Assembly (NCBI GenBank): GCA_900553225.1
Contig: USCV01000061.1
Location: 1-5,860 of the forward strand
Source: an uncultured Clostridium sp.
Lineage (GTDB): Bacteria > Bacillota > Clostridia > TANB77 > CAG-508
DNA length: 5,860 nt
Direction of reading: 5' to 3'
Every line of letters begins with the position of its first letter. Position 1 is the first letter of the stretch. A program made the translations under genes and the position numbers. This document shows positions 1 to 4,745 of this stretch, piece by piece. The notes under the pieces were generated by a model, which had not been told where the DNA came from, made no database searches, and worked only from the letters and a program-made list of their open reading frames with translations.

Positions 1-57
1 AAGGCACTGATATACAATCGGACACCACAGATAAAATCAATTGTAGATTATAACTAA
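1..57 (+). CDS. Possible C-terminal tail of a truncated upstream gene
   Basis: Frame 1 is open from the window edge to TAA at 55-57 and reads KALIYNRTPQIKSIVDYN. Eighteen codons are too few to assign a family, and an open stretch this short can occur by chance. The composition looks protein-like, with no run of rare residues. The stop codon lies inside the palindrome at 48-66, so a gene ending just before a hairpin is plausible. No function is proposed. Confidence 0.3.
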   Translation, partial: KALIYNRTPQIKSIVDYN

Positions 58-66
58 AAGTTATAA
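48..66. repeat. Palindrome, left copy of a 17-nt repeat found at both window edges
   Basis: TTATAACT and AGTTATAA (8-bp arms) flank AAA. Bases 48-64 are identical to 5808-5824 near the right edge, giving a direct repeat about 5.76 kb apart. Because the unit is itself palindromic, it could also be read as an inverted pair. It may be a recombination or attachment site, a protein-binding palindrome, or a weak hairpin; there is no T-tract to make it a good terminator. Confidence 0.5.
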
Positions 67-83
67 TAAGTAGTTCTTTGAAA

Positions 84-326
84 AAAGCGGAGAGAAAAGG
101 GTGATAAATAACTATCGTAATCCATCACCCCCGTCCATAATGACTATTTTTTAATTATCTTCGTGGTGATTTTGCCACCGTCGAAGATCCTTAAAACAAT
201 ATTTGTCTTATGGACTGTTGCCTTAATTTTAAATCTTTTCATATCACATAAAAGGGGTGTTTTATAGGCCCCTCTTCATTTAGCCTATAATCACTCTTAA
301 TAAAACTAAGGCACTCTCTCCGCTTT
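84..326. ncRNA. Candidate multibranched structured RNA (strand unresolved)
   Basis: Nested inverted repeats tile this stretch. P1 is a perfect 12-bp terminal stem, 84-95 with 315-326 (AAAGCGGAGAGA). P2 is 99-105 with 124-130 (7 bp). P3 is 133-140 with 208-215 (8 bp) and encloses P4, 157-163 with 182-188 plus 165-168 with 176-179. A last module pairs 262-269 with 283-290, overlapping a second stem 253-257 with 269-273. All but the last overlap are mutually compatible. For the minus strand: P1 is followed by six T (86-81), P2 by TTTT, several A-C mismatches become G-U pairs, and a TAnnTTTG-like box (TATTTTTA, 340-333) lies a few bases before P1. For the plus strand: the last module fits an H-type pseudoknot (loops of 4, 0 and 10 nt), and TTCTTTG at 74-80 directly precedes P1. 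I do not recognise the family. Confidence 0.55.
144..242 (-). CDS. Possible 32-aa small protein inside the structured region
   Basis: ATG at 242-240 opens a 32-codon frame ending in TAG at 146-144. The product begins MKRFKIKATVHKTNIVLRI and ends in FDGGKITTKIIKK. It is strongly basic, has alternating residues consistent with short beta strands, and has no signal peptide or membrane segment. The hairpin 130-99 followed by TTTT lies just downstream on the same strand, which would suit a tiny gene with its own terminator. A GGGG/CCCC hairpin followed by TTTT (273 to 250) sits just upstream and could attenuate it. There is no good Shine-Dalgarno sequence. A 33-codon frame in AT-rich DNA can be accidental, and the region also looks like structured RNA, so coding is uncertain. 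Confidence 0.35.
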   Translation of the reverse strand: MKRFKIKATVHKTNIVLRIFDGGKITTKIIKK

Positions 327-379
327 ATTTTGTAAAAATACAGTTAATAGTAATTGGATCTTATTTTCCTTTAGAATTA

Positions 380-409
380 TTTGCATAATTCTATTTATTT
401 TTCTATATT
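380..409 (+). promoter_or_regulatory. Putative transposase promoter
   Basis: TTTG at 380-383 is followed after 20 nt by TATATT at 404-409, a partial match to the Bacteroidota -33/-7 pattern. The same layout, TTTGCAT, 17 nt, TATATT, occurs upstream of the second transposase. The -33 element lies in a perfect hairpin (AGAATTAT 373-380, ATAATTCT 385-392, 4-nt loop) that could bind a regulator. A second small hairpin, TGCAGT 409-414 with ACTGCA 428-433, ends just before the start codon. Confidence 0.4.
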
Positions 410-420
410 GCAGTATGATA

Positions 421-437
421 TAAAAACACTGCATTAT
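421..437 (+). repeat. 17-nt motif shared with the second transposase unit (copy 1)
   Basis: TAAAAACACTGCATTAT overlaps the ATG of the first transposase. The identical 17 nt lies on the minus strand at 4632-4616, upstream of the second transposase. The two copies therefore form an inverted pair about 4.2 kb apart. It could be a transposase-binding or terminal sequence. It sits downstream of the promoter in this unit and upstream of it in the other, so its role is unclear. Confidence 0.7.
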
Positions 438-1362
438 GGCAACAATAAACAGCTTTTTGGAGTTTATGCAGGTTTTCCCAAATGAAGATTCTTGCATACA
501 ATATCTTGAGAAGAAGAGATGGAAAGACAGAATCATATCCCCTTTCGATTCTACTTCTACGGTTTATAAATGTAAGAACCATAAATATCGCTGTAAAAAC
601 ACAGGAAAGTATTTTACTGTAAAGACCAACACTATCTTTGCTAAATCAAAAATTCCTTTGATTAAGTGGCTGTATCTTATTTTCATCTATACCAAACATA
701 AAAGAAGCCTTTCCTCTCATCAAGCTGCTAGAGATTTAGGTGTGACACAGAAAACGGCATGGTACATGATGAATAAACTAAGGGAATTGACCAAAAGACA
801 AAACGAATCTTCCCCGGAAGATTTTGCAGCAGTAATATGGGGATGCGAAATAGATGAATCTTATATTGGTGGAAAGAACAAAAACAGACATAAGAATAAG
901 AAAGTAGAAAAATGTCAAGGAAGAAGCTATAAAGATAAGGTTCCAGTATTTGGTATTCTTCAAAGAAACGGCAAATTAATAGCTAAGGTAGTAGAAAGGA
1001 CAGATATGGAACATCTTCTTCCGATTATTAAGAAATACATAAAGAAAGGGAGTGTTATATATACTGACGGATTAGAATACTCAGGGCTAACAGATGATTA
1101 CATAATACGTTCAGTCAACCATTCTGCAAGACTATATGGATATTTTGAATTTGATGAAACGGATGCCATGATAATGGTATGTAATAATGGCATTGAAAAT
1201 GCCTGGTCCCACTTGAAGAGAACAATTTTCGGAACATACTATCATGTAAGCAGAAAATATATGCAGAAGTATGTTGATGAATATGTTTTCCGATTTAATA
1301 CTCGAAAACTTAGAGATTCTGATAGATTTCATTTATATTTGCAATATATATATGCTGCATAG
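436..1362 (+). CDS. IS1595-family (ISXO2-like) DDE transposase, apparently intact
   Basis: This 308-aa cut-and-paste transposase should bind the element ends and catalyse strand transfer. Residues 40-65 (VYKCKNHKYRCKNTGKYF) match the degenerate zinc-ribbon segment of the family, with only Cys46 and Cys53 of the usual cysteines in place. Residues 91-116 form a helix-turn-helix (LGVTQKTAWYMMNKLR). The catalytic ISXO2-like domain spans about 135-290, with the first Asp in CEIDESYIGG (D140), the second in IYTDGLEYSG (D211), and the last acidic/amide region in NNGIENAWSHLKR (N251/E254, K261). The C-terminal FRFNTRKL motif is normal. All key residues are present, so it may be active. The start is supported by alignment with the second transposase, whose N-terminus begins at an equivalent point. 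The stop codon overlaps the AGGAG of the next gene, so the two are probably translated from one mRNA. Confidence 0.95.
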   Translation: MATINSFLEFMQVFPNEDSCIQYLEKKRWKDRIISPFDSTSTVYKCKNHKYRCKNTGKYFTVKTNTIFAKSKIPLIKWLYLIFIYTKHKRSLSSHQAARDLGVTQKTAWYMMNKLRELTKRQNESSPEDFAAVIWGCEIDESYIGGKNKNRHKNKKVEKCQGRSYKDKVPVFGILQRNGKLIAKVVERTDMEHLLPIIKKYIKKGSVIYTDGLEYSGLTDDYIIRSVNHSARLYGYFEFDETDAMIMVCNNGIENAWSHLKRTIFGTYYHVSRKYMQKYVDEYVFRFNTRKLRDSDRFHLYLQYIYAA

Positions 1363-1368
1363 GAGAAT

Positions 1369-1542
1369 ATGGATAATAAAGAGGAAAAACCAAAAACAGA
1401 GAAGAAAGGTAAATATGTTGTGAAAGATGGAGAAGGAAACATAATTTCACAAAATATGCCTAAGGAATTTGAGGATATGATTGATCTTATTTTCCAAGAA
1501 GCAAAGGAAAAGAGCAAAAAAGCAAGAAAAAATGGTCTATAA
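1369..1542 (+). CDS. 57-aa companion protein of the IS1595 transposase
   Basis: This gene starts 7 nt after the transposase stop, with AGGAG at 1361-1365 overlapping that stop, a good ribosome binding site for this phylum. The product begins MDNKEEKPKTEKKGKYVV and continues with KDGEGNIISQNMPKEFEDM, then a predicted amphipathic helix rich in Lys and Glu to the end (IFQEAKEKSKKARKNGL). It is highly charged but nearly neutral overall and has no signal peptide, membrane segment or cysteine. Spacing and coupling suggest it belongs to the element and may assist or regulate transposition, but that is inference from position only. The gene after the second transposase also begins ATGGATAAT, although the proteins show no clear further similarity. 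I do not recognise a family. Confidence 0.8.
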   Translation: MDNKEEKPKTEKKGKYVVKDGEGNIISQNMPKEFEDMIDLIFQEAKEKSKKARKNGL

Positions 1543-1554
1543 CATTGCATATTA

Positions 1555-1605
1555 AAAATAGGCAGTTATATACTATCCTACACAAATTGGTTAGCATATA
1601 ACTGC
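1555..1605 (-). terminator. Intrinsic terminator of the small membrane-protein operon
   Basis: On the minus strand, GCAGTTATAT (1605-1596) pairs perfectly with ATATAACTGC (1571-1562). The stem extends through GCTAACC (1595-1589) with GGATAGT (1578-1572), including one G-U pair and one A-A mismatch, to about 17 bp with a 10-nt loop. CTATTTTTAA follows the stem. The G-U pair and the T-tract both favour the minus strand. It lies 30 nt beyond the 139-aa gene and may also slow plus-strand transcripts from the 57-aa gene. Confidence 0.7.
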
Positions 1606-1635
1606 GCTTGTTGTTAATGATACAAATTTTGTAAA

Positions 1636-2055
1636 TTAATCATTTCCAAGTATCTTTTTATAAACATTTCTTGCTGCTATGCTTCGTAGTATTTCTTTAT
1701 CTTCGTCTTTGTTCGTTTCAAAATTATCTTCAAAATCTCCCAAATCAATATGATACCATCCATTTTTAGTGTATCTATTTGGACTATCAAGAAGTTTGTT
1801 CAATTTGTATAAATACTTACTTCTAAAATCAGTGGAATAATCATAGTCTTGTATCGTTTCTATGATGGAATTATACTCTTCTAACAAGTCTTTATATTCT
1901 CTATCAATAGCTTCTTCTATATCTTCTTTCATTTCAATTTCTCTCATTTTTTCCGTTCTTTTCTTATCATAAACGTTGTATGCTATAATTGAAATTACCG
2001 AAAATACAACAATAAAGAGAATGTATTTTTTTAGGGTTTTTACTTTAACTTCCAT
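1636..2055 (-). CDS. Small membrane-anchored protein of unknown function (139 aa)
   Basis: I do not recognise this family. Residues 1-8 are basic (MEVKVKTLKK), and 10-27 form one hydrophobic segment (KYILFIVVFSVISIIAYN), an uncleaved N-terminal anchor. No lipobox or clear cleavage site is visible. The remaining ~110 residues are soluble and highly charged. Residues 32-70 (EKMREIEMKEDIEEAIDREY and following) look helical and possibly coiled-coil. The end is mixed, with NGWYHIDLGDFEDN in the middle. The charged part would most likely face the periplasm or cytoplasm depending on topology, which the sequence does not settle. The start lies 4 nt after the stop of the upstream 95-aa gene, so translation is probably coupled. 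The gene ends before the hairpin terminator at 1605-1555. Partnership with the 95-aa membrane protein is inferred from the operon. Confidence 0.8.
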   Translation of the reverse strand: MEVKVKTLKKYILFIVVFSVISIIAYNVYDKKRTEKMREIEMKEDIEEAIDREYKDLLEEYNSIIETIQDYDYSTDFRSKYLYKLNKLLDSPNRYTKNGWYHIDLGDFEDNFETNKDEDKEILRSIAARNVYKKILGND

Positions 2056-2059
2056 TTTG

Positions 2060-2347
2060 TCATTTTGAGAAAGTTCTTCCTATGATTATCGAACAAGAGC
2101 CAAGAACAAACCATATTAGGCTTTTTATCATAACAGCCGATGAACGAGATGCTGAAATAATATAGTTGTAGGCATCTCCACCAACATATTTCTTCTCATC
2201 AAAATCAAATACCCCATAAGAACCACACTCTAAATCTTCTCCATAGTAGTTTATTCCAATAATTATAAAAACTACTCCTAACACATACAATGCCCATTCC
2301 ATAATGTTTGAGAATGTAACATTTACTTTCTTTTCTTCATTTTCCAT
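2060..2347 (-). CDS. Small two-helix membrane protein with a GGDAYNYI motif (95 aa)
   Basis: The product has two predicted membrane segments, about residues 16-34 (WALYVLGVVFIIIGINYY region) and 72-91 (MIKSLIWFVLGSCSIIIG). The loop between them contains YVGGDAYNYIISASRSS. From memory, GGDAYNYI-like loops recur in small two-helix membrane proteins of gut bacteria, but I cannot name the family or a function. There is no cleavable signal peptide. The start ATG (2347-2345) is preceded by AAAAGGTAATAAA, a modest ribosome binding site. It is the first gene of a two-gene operon with the 139-aa protein 4 nt downstream. No convincing promoter lies in the 58 bases between this start and the terminator of the upstream RNA, so expression may depend on read-through of that terminator. 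This suggests leader-type regulation. Confidence 0.8.
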   Translation of the reverse strand: MENEEKKVNVTFSNIMEWALYVLGVVFIIIGINYYGEDLECGSYGVFDFDEKKYVGGDAYNYIISASRSSAVMIKSLIWFVLGSCSIIIGRTFSK

Positions 2348-2405
2348 TTTATTACCTTTTATAGTTAAACATAAAGTTAATCCAATTAAACCTCACGCAT
2401 AACTA

Positions 2406-2438
2406 TAAAAAGAAAGCGTGAGAAGTACTCGCTCACGC
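2406..2438 (-). terminator. Intrinsic terminator of the structured RNA
   Basis: GCGTGAG (2438-2432) pairs with CTCACGC (2422-2416) around a 9-nt loop and is followed by TTTCTTTTTAT. A third copy, GCGTGAG at 2398-2392, lies just past the T-tract. It could pair with the same CTCACGC, giving an alternative hairpin that excludes the terminator. This is the arrangement expected if termination here is conditional. Confidence 0.8.
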
Positions 2439-2617
2439 CTCGAAGGTACTACCACATACCTGCACACATAAGACCAGTACGACCCACGCTATAGCGCAGG
2501 CGTTCTGTACATATTGTCCTTGTGTGCTCTTTGATTGTGGTAGTTTCTCGAAGCAGCGACAATAGCAAAACGCTATAAAATCCAATAATAAAGCGGTACG
2601 ACTTTCGCCATACCGCT
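2406..2617 (-). ncRNA. Structured RNA with its own promoter and terminator
   Basis: A good Bacteroidota promoter (2649-2619) points into this region, and an intrinsic terminator closes it, giving an RNA of about 210 nt. From the 5' end on the minus strand there is an 11-bp hairpin capped by a GAAA tetraloop (2617-2607 with 2602-2592). Next comes a small hairpin ATAGC/GCTAT (2576-2572, 2566-2562). A long interrupted rod follows: ACTACCACA (2544-2536) with TGTGGTAGT (2456-2448), GCACACA (2527-2521) with TGTGTGC (2468-2462), GTAC with GTAC (2510-2507, 2480-2477), and an apical CGC-TATA-GCG loop. The terminator hairpin is last. It resembles a free-standing ncRNA such as the conserved Bacteroidales motifs, or a leader of the membrane operon downstream. 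I cannot assign a family from memory. A 60-codon ORF over the same bases (2631 to 2449) is explained by the RNA. Confidence 0.75.
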
Positions 2618-2618
2618 A

Positions 2619-2649
2619 CAAAGATACGCACTAACTTTTAAAGTTCAAA
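2619..2649 (-). promoter_or_regulatory. Bacteroidota-type promoter for the structured RNA
   Basis: TTTG at 2649-2646 (-33), a 19-nt spacer and TATCTTTG at 2626-2619 (-7) match the TTTG/TAnnTTTG consensus exactly. Transcription should begin around 2617-2613, at the first base of the GAAA-capped hairpin. The promoter begins only 10 nt beyond the stop codon of the P63C gene, so the RNA has its own start and is not merely the tail of that operon. Confidence 0.8.
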
Positions 2650-2659
2650 GTTTAAATAG

Positions 2660-3613
2660 TTAATCTTCATCCATCGTAAAGTCTACTATCTTGTCTATGC
2701 CTTTGTCAAAGTCATCATTAGATTTACTTTTAACTTCATTAATATCCTCATTAAACTCTAACTCTAATTGAATAGGTTTAGCATTATATTTCCTCTCAAA
2801 CAGTTCATTAAATTCTGATTTGGATTTAGAAATAGACATTAATGTGGTAACTTCTATAATCTGTTTTTTCAGGTGTTCTCTACCTATTTCTGGTGTTAAT
2901 GATTGATGCCATTTGTATTTCCAATTTCCTTTATCCGTTTTTCCCGTTTTCTCCTTAATTTTGTCAACAACTCCATCAGGTAATAAATCATAAATATACT
3001 TAGTTGTTAATTTACCAATAAAAGATGGCTTGTTTTTAATGTATTTAGGTATAAAAGGTAGCCCCCATAATCTATACACTTCTCTATAAAAATCATCTGT
3101 AAAGGTCAATTGCCATTTCAAAATTTCTTCAGAAATATAAGCACTAAGGATTTTTTGCAATTCAAAATGTTCTCGTTCATTTTGATATCCAGTAGCTTCA
3201 TCAATAAGGGCAATTATACCAATCTTAGCAAATGAAGATAATAAAATTTCGCATTGATTAGCAACTATTTGTTGTCTTTCTGTCATTTTGACTCCACTGC
3301 GCCTAGCTCTTAAAATAGCCTCACAAATATCGGTCAAAACAGTAGCCTCATAACCATTAATTCGCTGTTTACCTTTAAAGCATATAATTGGATCAAAATG
3401 TGCCGCGTCTTTATTGCTGAAAATGAAATGTTTAAGTATTGAATTTGATAGGAACTGAGGCAATTTTGTGCCGCTTATATTCCCATCAACTACTTTTAAT
3501 ATTTCTTGCATTTTCCTTCCTGATAGAACTCTTGTCCCATCTTCTAATACATAACATGGCAATTTGTTTTCACCAAGATTTAAAGTTCCTTCGTATTTTA
3601 TTTGATTATCCAT
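2660..3613 (-). CDS. P63C-domain protein linked to the IS1595 transposase
   Basis: This 317-aa protein carries a P63C domain at about residues 165-260, named after the C-terminus of phage Mx8 p63. Diagnostic stretches are WQLTFTDDFYREVYRLWGLP (167-186), PSFIGKLTTKYIYDLLPDGV (196-215) and HQSLTPEIGREHLKKQIIEV (236-255). The N-terminal part contains VLEDGTRVLSGRKMQEIL (22-39) and, around 115-143, VANQCEILLSSFAK and IALIDEATGYQ. These look like the DNA-binding or antirepressor-like front halves of phage proteins. The C-terminal ~50 residues are acidic. The molecular function of P63C proteins is not established to my knowledge; they are found on phages and mobile elements. The gene starts 18 nt after the present transposase stop, and would have overlapped it by 8 nt before the frameshift there, so the two form an operon. 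No damage is visible in this gene. Confidence 0.9.
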   Translation of the reverse strand: MDNQIKYEGTLNLGENKLPCYVLEDGTRVLSGRKMQEILKVVDGNISGTKLPQFLSNSILKHFIFSNKDAAHFDPIICFKGKQRINGYEATVLTDICEAILRARRSGVKMTERQQIVANQCEILLSSFAKIGIIALIDEATGYQNEREHFELQKILSAYISEEILKWQLTFTDDFYREVYRLWGLPFIPKYIKNKPSFIGKLTTKYIYDLLPDGVVDKIKEKTGKTDKGNWKYKWHQSLTPEIGREHLKKQIIEVTTLMSISKSKSEFNELFERKYNAKPIQLELEFNEDINEVKSKSNDDFDKGIDKIVDFTMDED

Positions 3614-3631
3614 ATACTAATTCTTTGTAAG

Positions 3632-4558
3632 TTAATCTACATTCAATATTCTGCAAAAATAAATCAAATCTTTCTTTATCAGATAAAGAGCGAGTGTTAA
3701 ACGATACACACACTCGTCAATATAACGTTGCATGTGTTGTTTAGACCAATGGTAGTATATACCCATAATACTTCTTTTCACTAAAGCCCAAAATCCTTCG
3801 ATGTGATTTGTTGTCAGATCACCACTACCATAAAATCCTGCTCCATGATTTACATTTCTATGGTTGTAGTAAATATTAGCCCCATCACTATAATTCCATT
3901 CGTCTGTATAAAGATTACTACCTTCTTTCACGTAATTATGAATAACAGAGAAAAGGGTATTTGATTTTGTGTCAGAAACAACTTTAGCAATAACCCTACC
4001 ATTACGTTGAATCATTCCGAATACAGGTATTTTATCTTTGAAACTTCTACCTTGACAAGCCTTTACTTTCTTGTCTGCATGACGATTTTTATTCTTCCCA
4101 CCAATAAAAGTTTCATTTACCTCAATAGTACCACTCAATTTACCACCATCACTGTCATTATTGTCATCTTCATTTGACTTATCGTTTTCTATACCTAAAG
4201 CCTTTCTGATTCTGTGAAGCATAAACCATGCAGTTTTCTGAGTTACCCCAATATCTTTACTTAATTGTATTGAAGATATACCTTTTTTGTGGGATAATAC
4301 AAGCCATATAGCCATAAACCAATAAATTAAAGGTAGGGAGGTTTTATGAAAAATAAGTTTAGTCTTAACATTAAAGTATTTTCCAGTGTTTTTACAACGA
4401 TATTTATTATCTTTGCATTTGTAGACTTTGGAAGTAGGATCAAAAGGGGAAACGACCTTTACACCCCACCTTCTTTCTTCCAGATAATCTATACAGTGCT
4501 GTTCTGTTGGGAAAGCATCTTGTAAATCTTTTAATGATTTGAATCTACTATTAAACAT
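3632..4558 (-). CDS. IS1595-family transposase, probably inactive (D-to-N and frameshift)
   Basis: This 308-aa protein has the same layout as the first transposase: zinc-ribbon-like segment VYKCKDNKYRCKNTGKYF (45-62), helix-turn-helix IGVTQKTAWFMLHRIR (103-118), and an ISXO2-like catalytic domain from about 143. An acidic linker rich in Asp, Asn and Ser (124-139) is unique to it. The first catalytic position reads EVNETFIGG, with Asn148 (AAT) where the family has Asp. D219 (LYTDEW) and N251/E254/K261 (NHIEGFWALVKR) are kept. After VYR at 284-286 the family motif is lost. Reading one base over from about 3700 restores FNTRSLSDKERFDLFLQNIE and runs on to a stop at 3608-3606, so one T was probably lost from a T4 run. 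The intact product would have been about 10 residues longer and overlapped the P63C start. It may be dead, or kept for DNA binding only. Confidence 0.9.
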   Translation of the reverse strand: MFNSRFKSLKDLQDAFPTEQHCIDYLEERRWGVKVVSPFDPTSKVYKCKDNKYRCKNTGKYFNVKTKLIFHKTSLPLIYWFMAIWLVLSHKKGISSIQLSKDIGVTQKTAWFMLHRIRKALGIENDKSNEDDNNDSDGGKLSGTIEVNETFIGGKNKNRHADKKVKACQGRSFKDKIPVFGMIQRNGRVIAKVVSDTKSNTLFSVIHNYVKEGSNLYTDEWNYSDGANIYYNHRNVNHGAGFYGSGDLTTNHIEGFWALVKRSIMGIYYHWSKQHMQRYIDECVYRLTLALYLIKKDLIYFCRILNVD

Positions 4559-4582
4559 AAGGCTTAGTTTTTAATTATGCCC

Positions 4583-4614
4583 CTAATATAGTAACTTTTT
4601 ACACAAGATGCAAA
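4583..4614 (-). promoter_or_regulatory. Putative promoter of the second transposase operon
   Basis: TTTG at 4614-4611, a 20-nt spacer and TATATTAG at 4590-4583 differ from the TAnnTTTG consensus at one position. The layout TTTGCAT, 17 nt, TATATT is the same as upstream of the first transposase. The start codon lies 25 nt past the -7 element. The 17-nt shared motif ends one base upstream of the -33 element, where a bound protein could control transcription. Confidence 0.5.
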
Positions 4615-4615
4615 T

Positions 4616-4632
4616 ATAATGCAGTGTTTTTA
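4616..4632 (-). repeat. 17-nt motif shared with the first transposase unit (copy 2)
   Basis: On the minus strand this reads TAAAAACACTGCATTAT, identical to 421-437. It ends one base from the putative -33 element of the second transposase. It is a candidate terminal or transposase-binding sequence. The adjoining bases (ATG before, ATT after) differ from those around copy 1. Confidence 0.7.
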
Positions 4633-4679
4633 CATAATTGGTGTAAATTAATATATAATTGCCTAAAAATAATATTAAG

Positions 4680-4704
4680 AGATGTCGCAACATCTTTTTT
4701 TTTT
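4680..4704 (+). terminator. Orphan intrinsic terminator
   Basis: AGATGT (4680-4685) pairs with ACATCT (4690-4695) around CGCA and is followed by a run of T to 4704. It is oriented for a plus-strand transcript, but no plus-strand gene precedes it in the window; the second transposase runs the other way. It may be the terminator of a host gene separated from it by insertion of the mobile unit, which would place the element edge between about 4632 and 4680. The rest of 4633-4811 holds only AT-rich spacer and the promoter region of the next operon. Confidence 0.6.
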
Positions 4705-4745
4705 CTATTATCCCATCTAAATAGTTAACATTATGTAAAAATAAC

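Larger units (their letters stand above)
380..1542 (+). mobile_element. IS1595-family element, supported core (ends not defined)
   Basis: This core holds the promoter-like sequence, the transposase gene and the 57-aa companion gene. IS1595-family elements normally have short terminal inverted repeats and 8-bp target duplications. The left end should lie between about 327 and 380 and the right end between 1543 and about 1635. CAGTTAATAG at 341-350 and CAGTTATATG on the minus strand (1603 to 1594) are only loosely alike, and I found no convincing flanking duplication, so I give only the core. Confidence 0.6.
2660..4632 (-). mobile_element. IS1595-like unit with P63C gene (degenerate, ends not defined)
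   Basis: This unit holds the second transposase, the P63C gene and the upstream promoter region, with a copy of the 17-nt shared motif at its outer edge (4632-4616). I could not find a matching inverted end past the P63C gene, nor an 8-bp target duplication. The structured RNA and membrane genes to its left may be cargo or host DNA. It faces the first IS1595 element, giving a composite-transposon-like outline. The two transposases are only moderately similar, so this is not a simple duplication. Confidence 0.5.

Noticed and set aside
1..315. AAGGCACT at 1-8 and 308-315 as an 8-bp target duplication
   Set aside because: Eight-base matches are common by chance and no transposase or inverted ends lie between them.
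84..326. Guide-type RNA analogous to the bridge RNA of IS110 elements
   Set aside because: IS1595 uses a DDE transposase not known to need RNA, the region may lie outside the element, and no match between loops and target or donor DNA was seen.
1132..1550. Minus-strand ORFs antisense to the first transposase and the 57-aa gene
   Set aside because: They are shadows of well-supported plus-strand genes and lack family motifs.
2449..2631. 60-codon ORF on the minus strand
   Set aside because: It lies entirely on the structured RNA and its promoter, starts within the -7 region, and its codons follow the stems.
3696..3703. Programmed -1 frameshifting in the second transposase
   Set aside because: GTTTAAC is not a good slippery heptamer and no downstream stem was found; loss of one T is simpler.
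421..4632. A single transposon bounded by the 17-nt inverted pair
   Set aside because: The bases flanking the two copies show no 8-bp duplication, and the left copy overlaps the transposase start codon.
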